Assembly (NCBI GenBank): GCA_036401335.1
Contig: DASWVC010000119.1
Location: forward strand, 1-51,600
Source: DASWVC01 sp036401335
Lineage (GTDB): Bacteria > Verrucomicrobiota > Verrucomicrobiia > Chthoniobacterales > JAFAMB01
Direction of reading: 5' to 3'
DNA: 51,600 nucleotides
Part shown: piece by piece, positions 15,896 to 24,069 of the stretch
Numbering within the stretch: the first letter of the stretch is position 1
How the letters are laid out: each line of letters starts with the position of its first letter
Notes under the pieces: generated by a model
Database searches by the model: none
Told to the model about the DNA's origin: nothing
What the model saw: the letters and a program-made list of their open reading frames with translations, nothing else
Translations under genes and position numbers: made by a program

Positions 15896-16168
15896 TCACG
15901 ATACGTGGCCGTTCACCAGCTTCGTCATTTCAAACATGTTCACCACCTTCTTGCCGTCGAAAACCGGCAGAAGTTTATCGTCAGCGCGGATGTTGCGCTT
16001 TTCTTTCGGGTCCTGCAGGTCGTGCTCGCGGATGTATTCCCAAAGTTTCTTGGTCAACTCAGTTCGGGGCAGGGGATCCTTGCCCACCACGGCGGCCAGT
16101 GCTTCGTCCGGCTGGACGGCCTTGGCGAGGGCATTTTTAGGGGATGCGGGTTTCTTTGCTGCGGTCAT
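15896..16168 (-). CDS. SWIB/MDM2 domain protein
   Basis: A 90-residue protein. The ATG at 16168 gives MTAAKKPASPKNALAKAVQP, a Lys/Ala-rich tail, then the SWIB fold (about 20-88) with LAAVVGKDPLPRTELTKKLW, IREHDLQDPKEKRNI and the closing LLPVFDGKKVVNMFEMTKLV. A longer frame to 16276 lacks support. Bacterial SWIB proteins are typical of Chlamydiota, Verrucomicrobiota and a few other phyla; in Chlamydia one is fused to topoisomerase I, which supports a DNA- or nucleoid-related role. The gene is directly upstream of recD2 on the same strand, so co-transcription is likely. Confidence 0.92.
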   Translation of the reverse strand: MTAAKKPASPKNALAKAVQPDEALAAVVGKDPLPRTELTKKLWEYIREHDLQDPKEKRNIRADDKLLPVFDGKKVVNMFEMTKLVNGHVS

Positions 16169-16357
16169 GCCGGACTCTTGGCACGGCTGGGATGGATTCC
16201 AAGCCAAAATCGGGGGCTGGGCGATGGTAACCCCGGAAAAACCGTTGTTTAGAGGCCGGAGGAGGCCTCGAGGCATGCTTGCGCCGCCCGGCCCATCTTC
16301 CCCGATCGCAGTGGCGCACAGGGCCTATCCCTCCTTGGGACTGGACCCCTGACCCCT

Positions 16358-17296
16358 TCAGGCCACCGTCCGTCGGGGACGCCTTTGGTGGAATGCGTGC
16401 CACCAGAAAGCAAGCCCCACCACAATCATGAACAAGGACAGAAATTGCCCGCGGCTCAAGGACCCGGTCAGGGGGGCGTCCGGTTCACGGAACATTTCCC
16501 CGAAAATCCGGACGAGCGCGTAAGCAATGAAAAACAAGCCGGTAACGACTCCATCGGGGGATCGCACCCGCAGCCGCACGGCCATGAGGAGCACAAAAAG
16601 CAGCAACCCTTCTAACAAGGCTTCGTAAAGCTGGCTGGGGTGACGCGGCGTTAAGATTCCCGCGAGAACGTTCCGGACCGGCTGGCTCGTTCGGGCCGAC
16701 TCAATGATCGCCTCAACTGAGTTCAGGGACGGAGCGACTCGTGAGCATTGCTGCAAAGCGGCGGCGGCTTCGTCCGGGTGATCAAACAATTCAGCCGGGA
16801 ACTGCATGGCCCAAGGGACCGTGGCCGGGCGGCCATAAAGTTCGCCGTTGATAAAGTTCGCGATCCGCCCGCAAAACAATCCGATCGGCGCGACGGACAC
16901 CAGGTTGTCGCCAATGCCTGGCCAGGAAAGCCGGTGCCGGTGCGCGTAGATGAAACTGAAAATCACCACCCCGAGGATGCCGCCATGGCTGGCCATGCCT
17001 CCGTCCCAGACGCGCAGAATGCCAAGCGGATCCGTGGCCAGCATGTCGGGCCGGTAAAACAGCACGTAGCCCAGCCTGCCACCGAGCAGAACCCCGAAAA
17101 AAGCGGCATAAAAGGTGAAGTCCCCGACCTGGGTTTCCGCCAGCGCCCCATAACCGCGGCGGGCCAACCATTTCAGAAGGTAAAAAGCCCCGATGAAACC
17201 GCACAGGTAAGCCAATCCGTAGTAACGGATCCCAAACCGGCCTCCAAAGCGGATGAGAAACGGGCTGAGGTGGTGCACGTAATACGCGAGGCACAT
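16358..17296 (-). CDS. lgt: Prolipoprotein diacylglyceryl transferase
   Basis: A 312-residue polytopic membrane enzyme that transfers diacylglycerol from phosphatidylglycerol to the lipobox cysteine of prolipoproteins. The signature GRIANFINGELYGR (Arg144, Asn150) is present, as is the essential His104 in GGMASHGG. About seven hydrophobic segments are visible. An insert of about 50 residues (about 170-220, rich in charged residues) separates the signature from the next conserved block TPRHPSQLYEALLEG, so it is longer than E. coli Lgt (291 residues). It lies upstream of the SWIB and recD2 genes with a gap of about 190 bases. Confidence 0.96.
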   Translation of the reverse strand: MCLAYYVHHLSPFLIRFGGRFGIRYYGLAYLCGFIGAFYLLKWLARRGYGALAETQVGDFTFYAAFFGVLLGGRLGYVLFYRPDMLATDPLGILRVWDGGMASHGGILGVVIFSFIYAHRHRLSWPGIGDNLVSVAPIGLFCGRIANFINGELYGRPATVPWAMQFPAELFDHPDEAAAALQQCSRVAPSLNSVEAIIESARTSQPVRNVLAGILTPRHPSQLYEALLEGLLLFVLLMAVRLRVRSPDGVVTGLFFIAYALVRIFGEMFREPDAPLTGSLSRGQFLSLFMIVVGLAFWWHAFHQRRPRRTVA

Positions 17297-17407
17297 GGGG
17301 GGAGCATGCTACCCAGGGATCGAAGGTGGGCAATGGTCAATCCGATCCATGGGGCAACGTTGGATTTGCACCGGTGGCAAACCGGAGCACAATGCCGTGT
17401 GCAGGAG

Positions 17408-17614
17408 ATGGCTAAACTGATTGTCGGGGTGGGTGTCGTCGTGGTGGTGATTGGTTTGGTGCTCTGGAAAGTTCCGGGGGCGTTTTGGTGGGTGGGCCGG
17501 TTGCCGGGTGATTTTTCCGTTCGAAAGGAACATTTTTCCTTCTACTTTCCGGTCGCGACCTGTTTGGTGATCAGCGTGGTGCTGACGCTGCTCAGCTGGC
17601 TGCTTCGGCGCTGA
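17408..17614 (+). CDS. DUF2905 small membrane protein
   Basis: A 68-residue protein with two hydrophobic segments (about 4-28 and 45-65) and the family loop WWVGRLPGDFSVRKEHFSFYFP between them. This is the DUF2905 pattern (short two-span membrane protein of unknown role). A GGAG ribosome binding site lies at 17404-17407, very close to the ATG, and the start is the only one that fits the family. It is divergent from lgt with a gap of about 110 bases. Confidence 0.9.
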   Translation: MAKLIVGVGVVVVVIGLVLWKVPGAFWWVGRLPGDFSVRKEHFSFYFPVATCLVISVVLTLLSWLLRR

Positions 17615-17696
17615 CCATGGGCAGCGGGAGGACCTGGCAGGGCAGGTCCGGCTTGCTGAACACCGCTGCCTACCTGCTGACAGTCAGGAGAAAACC

Positions 17697-17903
17697 TTGA
17701 AAATCGATGAAAATCACTTAAAGGCAGCCGAGTGCTGCAGGCATGCGGCTGACTGCCACGAACGAGCGGCCAAGCACCATCGGGAGGGAGACCACGAAAT
17801 CGCGGCCCACCATGCGCAGTTGGCGTACGCTTACCGCCTGGAAGCCACTGACCACGCCGAAGCTGCGGCAAGACAGTACGCGGCAGAGCCCGGCTCCTTC
17901 TAA
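17697..17903 (+). CDS. His/Ala-rich small helical protein
   Basis: A 68-residue protein starting at TTG with a good ribosome binding site (AGGAG, 17686-17690, 6 bases before the start). It is predicted to be almost wholly helical, with ten His in the pattern HxxxAAxCCRHAADCHERAAKHH and then HEIAAHHAQ, and Cys13, Cys14 and Cys20. The spacing would put His and Cys on one helix face, so metal binding is possible, but no known family is recognised. It is 61 bases before the tandem universal stress protein, separated by a hairpin. Confidence 0.7.
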   Translation: MKIDENHLKAAECCRHAADCHERAAKHHREGDHEIAAHHAQLAYAYRLEATDHAEAAARQYAAEPGSF

Positions 17904-17934
17904 GCGCCGACCGTCAGCTTGCCGCCCGGCGCTT
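17902..17934 (+). promoter_or_regulatory. Intercistronic hairpin before the Usp gene
   Basis: AAGCGCC (17902-17908) and GGCGCTT (17928-17934) are perfect inverted arms around a 19-base loop. The stem begins in the stop codon of the His-rich gene. There is no T tract after it, so a processing or stability role is more likely than termination. Confidence 0.35.
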
Positions 17935-17964
17935 CCCTGAAAAAACCAATCTGGCCCTTACCGA

Positions 17965-18915
17965 ATGTTGCCAACCTTGAACGTCCCGCTGACCCGGGAG
18001 GAATCGGCCGGGCCACCCTCCCTGAAGCGAATCGTGACCGCAGTCGACCTGACGCCGCACTCCGCCACCACGGCTCGGTACGCGGCGGACTTCGCCCGAT
18101 CCGTCGGTGCATCGCTTGTTCTCGTCCACGTGTACCCGGACCCGAACGGCCCGGGGGTCAAGGCCGACGAAAGGAATCGGCAAGCCGCGGAACGCGCCCT
18201 GGCGGATCTGACCGCAATGCTTCGGGAAAACGGCCATGCCTGCGAGTCCGCGTTCCTTGTTGGCGAACCCGCTGCGCAGGTGGCCGCTGTGGCAGGGAAC
18301 CTTGACGCGGACTTGATCGTCACCGCCAGCCATCACCCGAGCGTTCTCGGCCAGTTGTTCAACCGCGACCAGGCGCCCAGGATCATCCACCGCGCGCCTT
18401 GCTCGGTGCTGGTTTACCACGGGTCAAGAACTTCCGCCGGGACAACCCCACTCGGCGGGGGGGTGGTTCGCCGCGTCATCCTGGCCCCGGTGGACGTGAT
18501 GGGGGAACCGGCACCCACACTTGAGTTTGCGGCTGCCCTGGCCCAAAAATGGGATGCCGATCTCCACGTGCTGTATGTGTTTTCAGCGCCCGAGGCTGTT
18601 GGCCATTTCCATTTTCCGCAGGGGGTGCAAGGCGCAGGGGAATACCGCAATTTGGTAAGTGCCAGGTTGTTGGAATGGGTTCACCGGCTGCAGCCGCGCC
18701 ATCCGCGCACGTTCCCGCTGTTTGAGGACGATCAGTCGCCGGTCGACTGCATCCAGGAGACTGCCCGCAAGCTGCACGCTGACCTCATCGTGATCGGCGC
18801 TCATGATAACCAGGGAGGAGGGTCGTGGTTCCTGCCCTGCAGTGACGTGGACGGCATTGCCCGGCGGGCCGAAGCGCCGGTGCTCGTTTTTCGCCCAAAA
18901 ATGCCTGCTCCGTGA
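17965..18915 (+). CDS. Tandem universal stress protein (UspA family)
   Basis: A 316-residue cytoplasmic protein with two Usp domains, about 20-152 (LKRIVTAVDLTPHSATTARY to APCSVLVY) and about 165-312 (VRRVILAPVDVMGEPAPTLEF to APVLVFRP). The first domain lacks the strict G-x2-G-x9-G-S/T ATP-binding loop (it reads ASHHPSVLGQLFNRDQ); the second has GAHDNQGGGSWFLPCSDVDG, also degenerate, so nucleotide binding is uncertain. The role is probably stress-related. The ATG at 17965 precedes a short linker. The His-rich gene lies upstream and the CNNM gene downstream. Confidence 0.88.
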   Translation: MLPTLNVPLTREESAGPPSLKRIVTAVDLTPHSATTARYAADFARSVGASLVLVHVYPDPNGPGVKADERNRQAAERALADLTAMLRENGHACESAFLVGEPAAQVAAVAGNLDADLIVTASHHPSVLGQLFNRDQAPRIIHRAPCSVLVYHGSRTSAGTTPLGGGVVRRVILAPVDVMGEPAPTLEFAAALAQKWDADLHVLYVFSAPEAVGHFHFPQGVQGAGEYRNLVSARLLEWVHRLQPRHPRTFPLFEDDQSPVDCIQETARKLHADLIVIGAHDNQGGGSWFLPCSDVDGIARRAEAPVLVFRPKMPAP

Positions 18916-19007
18916 AGGCCGAGGATTCGCCAAGAGCCCATGACCTCTCACGAAGCCTGGTGTGCGGCTAGGGTTCCCCTGCAGACGATGGCCGGCAGCG
19001 TGCCCCG

Positions 19008-20393
19008 ATGAATGCGTTTCCATTGCTCGCTGGCGAGGTCGGTCCTCCTGCGACCGACTGGGATGCTCCGGGCGTCATGGCCCTCAAACTATTAGCTGTG
19101 GTCTTGTTGGTGGTGGTCAACGGCTTTTTCGTCGCAAGCGAATTTGCGATCGTCAAAGTGCGTTCCAGTCAACTCGATGCCCTGGTTGCGCGCGGAAACA
19201 AACGTGCGGGCCGTGCCCGCCACGTTACCGACCACCTGGACGCCTACCTCTCCGCCACCCAGTTCGGCATTACGCTCGCCAGCCTTGGGCTGGGTTGGAT
19301 CGGCGAGCCGTTTCTGGCCCGGTTAATCGAACCATTCTTCGCCCTGGTGAATTTCACGTCACCCGTAATCATCCATGGCGTCTCGTTCGCTTTGGCGTTT
19401 GCCCTCATCACCATCCTGCACATCGTCGCTGGCGAACTTGCCCCGAAATCCCTCGCCATCCGTCGTCCGGTGCCGACGGCCCTGCTGGTCAGTGGTCCTT
19501 TGCGATGGTTTCACACCTTTTTCCGGCCGATCATTGCGGCGCTCAACAGCCTGTCCAACTCCATGCTCAAACGGCTGTTCCACCTGAATCCGGTTTCCGG
19601 GAGCGAGTTGTCCCATTCCGAAGAGGAATTAAGGTTCATCCTCGAAGAAAGCGCCCGAACCCACCAGATTTCCGGAGCCAGTCAGGACATTGCCGCCAAC
19701 GCTTTTGACATGCGCCGCCGCCGGGTACGCGATGTGATGACGCCACGGGGCGAGGTCGTGTTTCTGGACACCAAACGGACGTTTCGCGATAACCTTGAAC
19801 GCGCGAAGGCCGCCCGGCACACACGTTTTCCCTTGTGCGAAGGTCACCTGGACCGGGCCATCGGTCTCGTGCACATCAAGGACCTGCTGGCGCAACTTGA
19901 TCAGCCGGAGCCCAGCCTCTTGGCCATCTGCCGGGAGCTTCTGGCAGTGCCGGAAACCATGCCCCTGGAGAAATTGCTCGCGCTCTTTCGCGATAAACGG
20001 GCGCACCTGGCCGTGGTGGTTGACGAGCATGGCGGCAGCGTCGGAATTGCAACGCTCCAGCAGGCCATCGCCGAGGTGGTTGGCGACATGCCAGATGAAT
20101 TCGGCTTGGCCCGCCAGGAGTTTCGCCGCATCAATGAAGGCGAATTCCTGGTTGACGGGGGCTTGGGACTTCATGAAATGCGTGAATTGGCGGACGTCGC
20201 CTGGGAGGACCCGGAGGTGAGTACCATCGGTGGGTACGTCACGCACCAACTCGGCCGTTTGCCGCAGCTCGGAGAGCAATTTGACCTTGATGGCTTTCGG
20301 GTCATCGTCGAGCAGGCCGACGCCCGGCGGATCAAGCAGTTGCGCTTCGAGCGGCAGCCCCGTGCCACCGACGAGCGGGGTGGCGCTCCCTAA
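19008..20393 (+). CDS. CNNM/CorC-family transporter or hemolysin-like protein
   Basis: A 461-residue protein with the DUF21 (CNNM) transmembrane domain (about 24-200: VVVNGFFVASEFAIVKVRSS, then ATQFGITLASLGLGWIGEP), two CBS domains (about 220-345: RDVMTPRGEVVFLD, then DKRAHLAVVVDEHGGSVG) and a C-terminal CorC_HlyC domain (about 365-450: GEFLVDGGLGLHEM, then TIGGYVTHQLGRLPQLGE). The family includes divalent cation (Mg2+, Co2+) efflux proteins. Met24 is an alternative start. It converges with the broken dehydrogenase, overlapping it by four bases. Confidence 0.94.
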   Translation: MNAFPLLAGEVGPPATDWDAPGVMALKLLAVVLLVVVNGFFVASEFAIVKVRSSQLDALVARGNKRAGRARHVTDHLDAYLSATQFGITLASLGLGWIGEPFLARLIEPFFALVNFTSPVIIHGVSFALAFALITILHIVAGELAPKSLAIRRPVPTALLVSGPLRWFHTFFRPIIAALNSLSNSMLKRLFHLNPVSGSELSHSEEELRFILEESARTHQISGASQDIAANAFDMRRRRVRDVMTPRGEVVFLDTKRTFRDNLERAKAARHTRFPLCEGHLDRAIGLVHIKDLLAQLDQPEPSLLAICRELLAVPETMPLEKLLALFRDKRAHLAVVVDEHGGSVGIATLQQAIAEVVGDMPDEFGLARQEFRRINEGEFLVDGGLGLHEMRELADVAWEDPEVSTIGGYVTHQLGRLPQLGEQFDLDGFRVIVEQADARRIKQLRFERQPRATDERGGAP

Positions 20394-21330
20394 ACGAGGT
20401 GCAAAGGGGTTTGGTGGAAGAAACCGTGCAGGTTTTCCAGGGTGGTCTCGTTAATGCGCTGAACCGCTTCCGTGCTGTTGAATGCGACGTGCGGGGTAAA
20501 GATGACGTTTGGCCTGGCCAGGAGGTCCCGGTTCAACTTCAAAGTACGCGCCGCCTCCAATTGGGCAGGATCGCGCACCCGCGCTTCTTCGAGCACGGTT
20601 TCTTTGGGTTGGCCGGTACCGCCGCCCAGCAGGGTTAATTCTCCTTCCAGCACGTCCAGGCCGGCACCGCGAACGTGACCGGTGCCAAGCGCCTCCAGCA
20701 GGGCTTCCGTATCCACCAGGGCGCCGCGCGCCGTGTTGATCAACAAAACTCCGGCCGGTGAGCGGACCGCAAGACGTCCTGCCAAGGCCGGTAGTCAAAA
20801 CCTAGAAGGTCCGCCAGGTAAGGCCGGGGACACACGTCGAAGGCAATGACCCGCATGCCAAACCCAAGTCCCATCCGGGCGGCGTGCAGCCCGATTCGTC
20901 CGGTACCGATGACGCCAAGGATTTTTCCCTTTAAGTCGAAGCCCCGGAAAGTTGAGACCGGTTGGCCTGGCTTGGAGACGGCGTTCACGGATTCCTGCAG
21001 CCGACGTGAAAGCGCCAGGATCAGCGCGAACGCATGCTCGGCCACCGTGTTCTCGCCATAGGTGGGAACATTGGCGATGAGGATGTCGCGCCGGCGGCAG
21101 GCTTCCAGGTCGATGTGGTCAAAACCAGTGGAACGCGTGGCGACCAGGCGCAAAGACGGCAACTTCTTCAATGCGGCTTGGTCGATCCGGTCATGCACAA
21201 ACACCGACAGTATCTCTGTCGCCTGGCCAACTGCCGGCATTTCGCTGACGAACTCCAGGTCATGCGCGGCCAAGTGTGATTCGAAAAATGTGCGGTCTTC
21301 CTGTTCTCGGGTGACAAAGCAGATCTTCAT
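20390..21330 (-). pseudogene. D-2-hydroxyacid dehydrogenase, disrupted by internal deletion and frameshift
   Basis: Two adjacent minus-strand frames together match one D-lactate/2-hydroxyacid dehydrogenase. The N-terminal frame (21330 to 20740) holds the catalytic-domain start, SLRLVATRSTGFDHIDLEAC, and the NAD loop GVIGTGRIGLHAARMG, and ends in DYRPWQDVLRSA. The C-terminal frame picks up at PAGVLLINTARGALVDTEAL, with catalytic Arg (INTARG), the Glu of DVLEGE and His of FTPHVAFNS. Relative to the family the stretch with HVPLT and MKPG is missing (about 27-30 residues) at about 20755-20770, and the frame shifts. The reading frame cannot yield a normal enzyme. A sequencing or assembly error is the alternative. 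Confidence 0.85.
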
Positions 21331-21502
21331 AGGTCGGGCGCGGCGGGTGTGTGCCGCGAAGGGCAGGAGTTAACGAGCTTTCAGCCTGGCACCCTATCCC
21401 GGCCGGTGCGGTGCCACTAACGTTGACTTGTGCAATCCTGACCCGGATTTGGCTCATGCCGTTTGCCAAATTCTGTTCCAAAAGGAGCCAAGGTGGGCGT
21501 CG

Positions 21503-21524
21503 ACGCGGCGAGTCCCTTCGCCGC
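21503..21524. repeat. Dispersed palindromic repeat, copy 3
   Basis: GCGGCGA, loop GTCCCT, TCGCCGC in the gap of about 316 bases (21331-21646) between the broken dehydrogenase and pssA. The flanks differ from copies 1, 2 and 4 except for the hairpin, and the outermost G:C pair is lost. Nothing else is seen in that gap. Confidence 0.7.
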
Positions 21525-21646
21525 CGGCGCGGCCTGACGCGACCTCCTCAAGCGCCCACGCCACGCGGCCCGGCGGATGCCGGTTACCGCACAAGCCTAC
21601 CTTTACCCGTTTACCCTGCTCATTCATTGCCCAGGCCGGGCCGGGT

Positions 21647-22390
21647 TCAATGCAGAAATCCGTAAAGCAGGTAACTGAGAAAAAGCGCCGCCGGCATCCA
21701 GCGAAAGTTCAACCCCGTGAAAATGAGCACCGTAAGCAGCGCCAGGGATTTCAAGGCAGGATGCCGTGTACGAAAGCTCAGGACCTTGAAGCGCGGGTAG
21801 CGAAAGCGGCTGAGCATCATGAAGGAGAGAAAAAGCATGACCGGCGGAAGCACGAATTTTCCGGCGCCCACCTGACGCGTGTCCGGGGTAAGCCATAGGA
21901 CACACCAAACGAGCGAGGCAAGGAGGCCCGCGGAGACCGGAATGGGAAGGCCCTCAAAATCCTTGGCCGCCCCAGGTTTGAGGGTGGCGGTGGCGGCACA
22001 GTTAAAGCGCGCAAGCCGCAGTGCACCGCAAAGAAGGTAGATGGATGCGATGACCCAGCCGATCGGGGGGTAATCCTGAAGCACCAGGCGGTACACCAGC
22101 AGGGCAGGTGCAACCCCGAAGGAAACCAGGTCTGCCAACGAATCGAACTCGCGTCCAAACGCATTTTGTTGGCCACGGAGCCGGGCGAGTGGCCCGTCGA
22201 GCAAGTCAAACAGGCAGGCAACCAGAATGAAACCAAGGGCCCAGTACAACCCCTCAGCAGGGCGGTCCGGGCTGGCACCTTGCCAAGGCGGACCGCGCAG
22301 AATGCTCAAGGTAGCCGCGAAGCCGGACACCAGATTGCCCGACGTCATCAAGTTGGGCAGCAGGTACGCTTTGGGAGATTCCTCACTCAT
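21647..22390 (-). CDS. pssA: CDP-diacylglycerol-serine O-phosphatidyltransferase
   Basis: A 247-residue membrane enzyme of the CDP-alcohol phosphotransferase family that makes phosphatidylserine from CDP-diacylglycerol and serine. The signature is complete: Asp65-Gly66-x2-Ala69-Arg70-x8-Gly79-x3-Asp83-x3-Asp87 in LLDGPLARLRGQQNAFGREF and DSLAD. The N-terminal LLPNLMTSGNLVSGF is typical of PssA class II. Several hydrophobic segments follow. Downstream of psd on the same strand with an 80-base gap, so the two steps to phosphatidylethanolamine are probably one operon. Confidence 0.95.
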   Translation of the reverse strand: MSEESPKAYLLPNLMTSGNLVSGFAATLSILRGPPWQGASPDRPAEGLYWALGFILVACLFDLLDGPLARLRGQQNAFGREFDSLADLVSFGVAPALLVYRLVLQDYPPIGWVIASIYLLCGALRLARFNCAATATLKPGAAKDFEGLPIPVSAGLLASLVWCVLWLTPDTRQVGAGKFVLPPVMLFLSFMMLSRFRYPRFKVLSFRTRHPALKSLALLTVLIFTGLNFRWMPAALFLSYLLYGFLH

Positions 22391-22469
22391 GTCGCAAAAC
22401 CGCGAAGGCCTGGGCCGTCAGCCGGCAAGGCCGACCGCATGACGAACAGGACGGGTGCGGATTCTCCAC

Positions 22470-23105
22470 TCATATTGATGGCAGCTTCGCAATCACACTT
22501 TGTCCACCCCGTACACGATCACCGACCTTTACCGTGATCGAGCAATCAAGCGGTACGTAGACCTCCGTCCGTGAACCAAAGCGGATCATGCCAAACCGGG
22601 TGCCTTTTTCCAAATCGTCACCGACGTTGGACCAGCCCACTATGCGTCGTGCCACCGCGCCCGCAATTTGCCGGACCACGAGCGTCGCGCGCGGGTTTGC
22701 CAACACCCAGGTCCGGTACGCATTCCGGCGCGTCGCGTCCGGATGACGGGCGTCCAGGAAAACGCCAGGGTGACTCCGGCTGTAGATGATTTTGCCTTCC
22801 AGCGGTGCGCGATTGGTGTGCACGTCGAACACCGAAAGAAAAATGGCGATTCGTTTCATCATGGATTGCAGGATTTCCGGCTCAAACACCTCTTCGACCG
22901 CCACCACCTTGCCGTCGGCGGCAGCAACGATGGCATCGGGAGCAGAGGGGACCTCGCGATCCGGGTCACGAAAAAAATAAATCGTGGAAAGGAGCACCGT
23001 TGCCCAGAACAAGCCCAGCCACCGGCTGATCCTGGCGCCAATCACCAGGAAAAAAATCAACACCAGGAAAATCCATCGTGCCTCGAGCAAGGTTTGCAAT
23101 CGCAC
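22470..23105 (-). CDS. psd: Phosphatidylserine decarboxylase, short (archaeal/PVC-like) form
   Basis: A protein of about 211 residues from GTG 23105, the nearest plausible start; an open frame continues to a TTG at 23213 but its first 36 residues look non-homologous. The N-terminal membrane segments (EARWIFLVLIFFLVIGA, then LFWATVLLSTIYFFRDPDR) and catalytic core (VAAADGKVVAVEE, FLSVFDVHTNRAP) are conserved. The self-cleavage site is RFGSRTEVYVP, Gly177/Ser178, which forms the pyruvoyl group; short-form enzymes use GS rather than LGST. The product is phosphatidylethanolamine. It is divergent from mgtC and upstream of pssA. Confidence 0.93.
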   Translation of the reverse strand: MRLQTLLEARWIFLVLIFFLVIGARISRWLGLFWATVLLSTIYFFRDPDREVPSAPDAIVAAADGKVVAVEEVFEPEILQSMMKRIAIFLSVFDVHTNRAPLEGKIIYSRSHPGVFLDARHPDATRRNAYRTWVLANPRATLVVRQIAGAVARRIVGWSNVGDDLEKGTRFGMIRFGSRTEVYVPLDCSITVKVGDRVRGGQSVIAKLPSI

Positions 23106-23238
23106 AGTCCCGCACAAATAAGAAGTAGTTACGAAGCAGTCAAGACACTCGGGACGTTGAGGTCCGGCTGGATCACCCCGGAAAACCCTTAATGGCAGCG
23201 TGCGATGGAACAAAGTGCGGGATGGCAGGGAGAAAGAA

Positions 23239-23266
23239 TTGACCTGTCTTTAAAAGGTTCTTAAAC
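23239..23266 (+). promoter_or_regulatory. Possible sigma70-type promoter for mgtC
   Basis: TTGACC at 23239-23244 and TTAAAC at 23261-23266 are 16 bases apart, close to the -35/-10 consensus. The ATG of the MgtC gene follows 7 bases later, so a transcript would have almost no leader. This is pattern reading only; chance matches are common. Confidence 0.3.
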
Positions 23267-23273
23267 GCCCTGG

Positions 23274-23966
23274 ATGCGCTGGGTTGTCGAAAACTGGCAC
23301 CTGCTCCTGGCCAAGCCCTGGGACGCCGTTGTGCTCGTACTCCTCGCGGCCGCCAGCGGTGCGTGGGTAGGAACGGAAAGGCAGCGCCGGGAAAAGGCGG
23401 CTGGACTGCGGACGATGGCCTTGGTGGCCCTTGGCTCCTGCGTGTTCACGATGGTGGGTTTTGCGTTTACCAGCACCACCGGGGACTCCGGACGGGTCGC
23501 TGCCCAGATCGTGGCGGGAATCGGTTTTCTGGGGGCGGGGGCGCTCCTGCGTGGCACCTATGGGATCGAAGGCATGACCACCGCCGCCACCATCTGGGTG
23601 GTCGCCGCGATCGGGATGAGCATCGGCGCGGGGTACGTCCCGGGCGGCCTTGGGCTGGCGCTCCTGACCCGCGGGGTGCTTACGATCGCGGGCCGGTGGG
23701 AACACCGTCTTTTTGCCGGTAAGCACGCGGCAACCGTTCTAGTGGTCTTTGACCCGGATCACGGCAAGACGGCCGTCAAACTGGACCGCCTGCTGGCTGA
23801 ATTCTACATTGCCGGAGAGGGTATCCGGCGTGAAAAGGCCGGCGACGGACGCGAGCAATGGGCCATTCGTTTTCAACTGGCGGAGCGGCACCATCACGAT
23901 TTTCTGGCTGCGTTGGCCGACGTGCCAGGGGTTATCGCCATCACACGAACCACGGCCGACCTCTGA
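23274..23966 (+). CDS. MgtC/SapB family membrane protein
   Basis: A 230-residue protein with the MgtC N-terminal membrane domain: about four to five hydrophobic helices and the family signatures GAWVGTERQRREKAAGLRTM, then ALGSCVFTMVGF and the glycine-rich VAGIGFLGAGALLRG and EGMTTAATIWVVAAIGM. The C-terminal part (about 150-230) is a small soluble domain of ACT-like length. MgtC proteins are involved in survival at low Mg2+ and in modulating F-type ATP synthase in some pathogens; here the role is open. It is divergent from psd. Confidence 0.93.
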   Translation: MRWVVENWHLLLAKPWDAVVLVLLAAASGAWVGTERQRREKAAGLRTMALVALGSCVFTMVGFAFTSTTGDSGRVAAQIVAGIGFLGAGALLRGTYGIEGMTTAATIWVVAAIGMSIGAGYVPGGLGLALLTRGVLTIAGRWEHRLFAGKHAATVLVVFDPDHGKTAVKLDRLLAEFYIAGEGIRREKAGDGREQWAIRFQLAERHHHDFLAALADVPGVIAITRTTADL

Positions 23967-24069
23967 ATGAGCAGAAACCCAAATGCCTGACCACCGCCGT
24001 TGCGGCGGTCCAATGATCCGGCAGGCGTTTCGCTGGCGTACGGTAGGCGGCAGCACGGGCTTTACAGCT

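Noticed and set aside
14546..16252. A 568-codon plus-strand open frame opposite recD2 and the SWIB gene
   Set aside because: It runs opposite confirmed helicase and SWIB motifs and contains no recognisable protein features.
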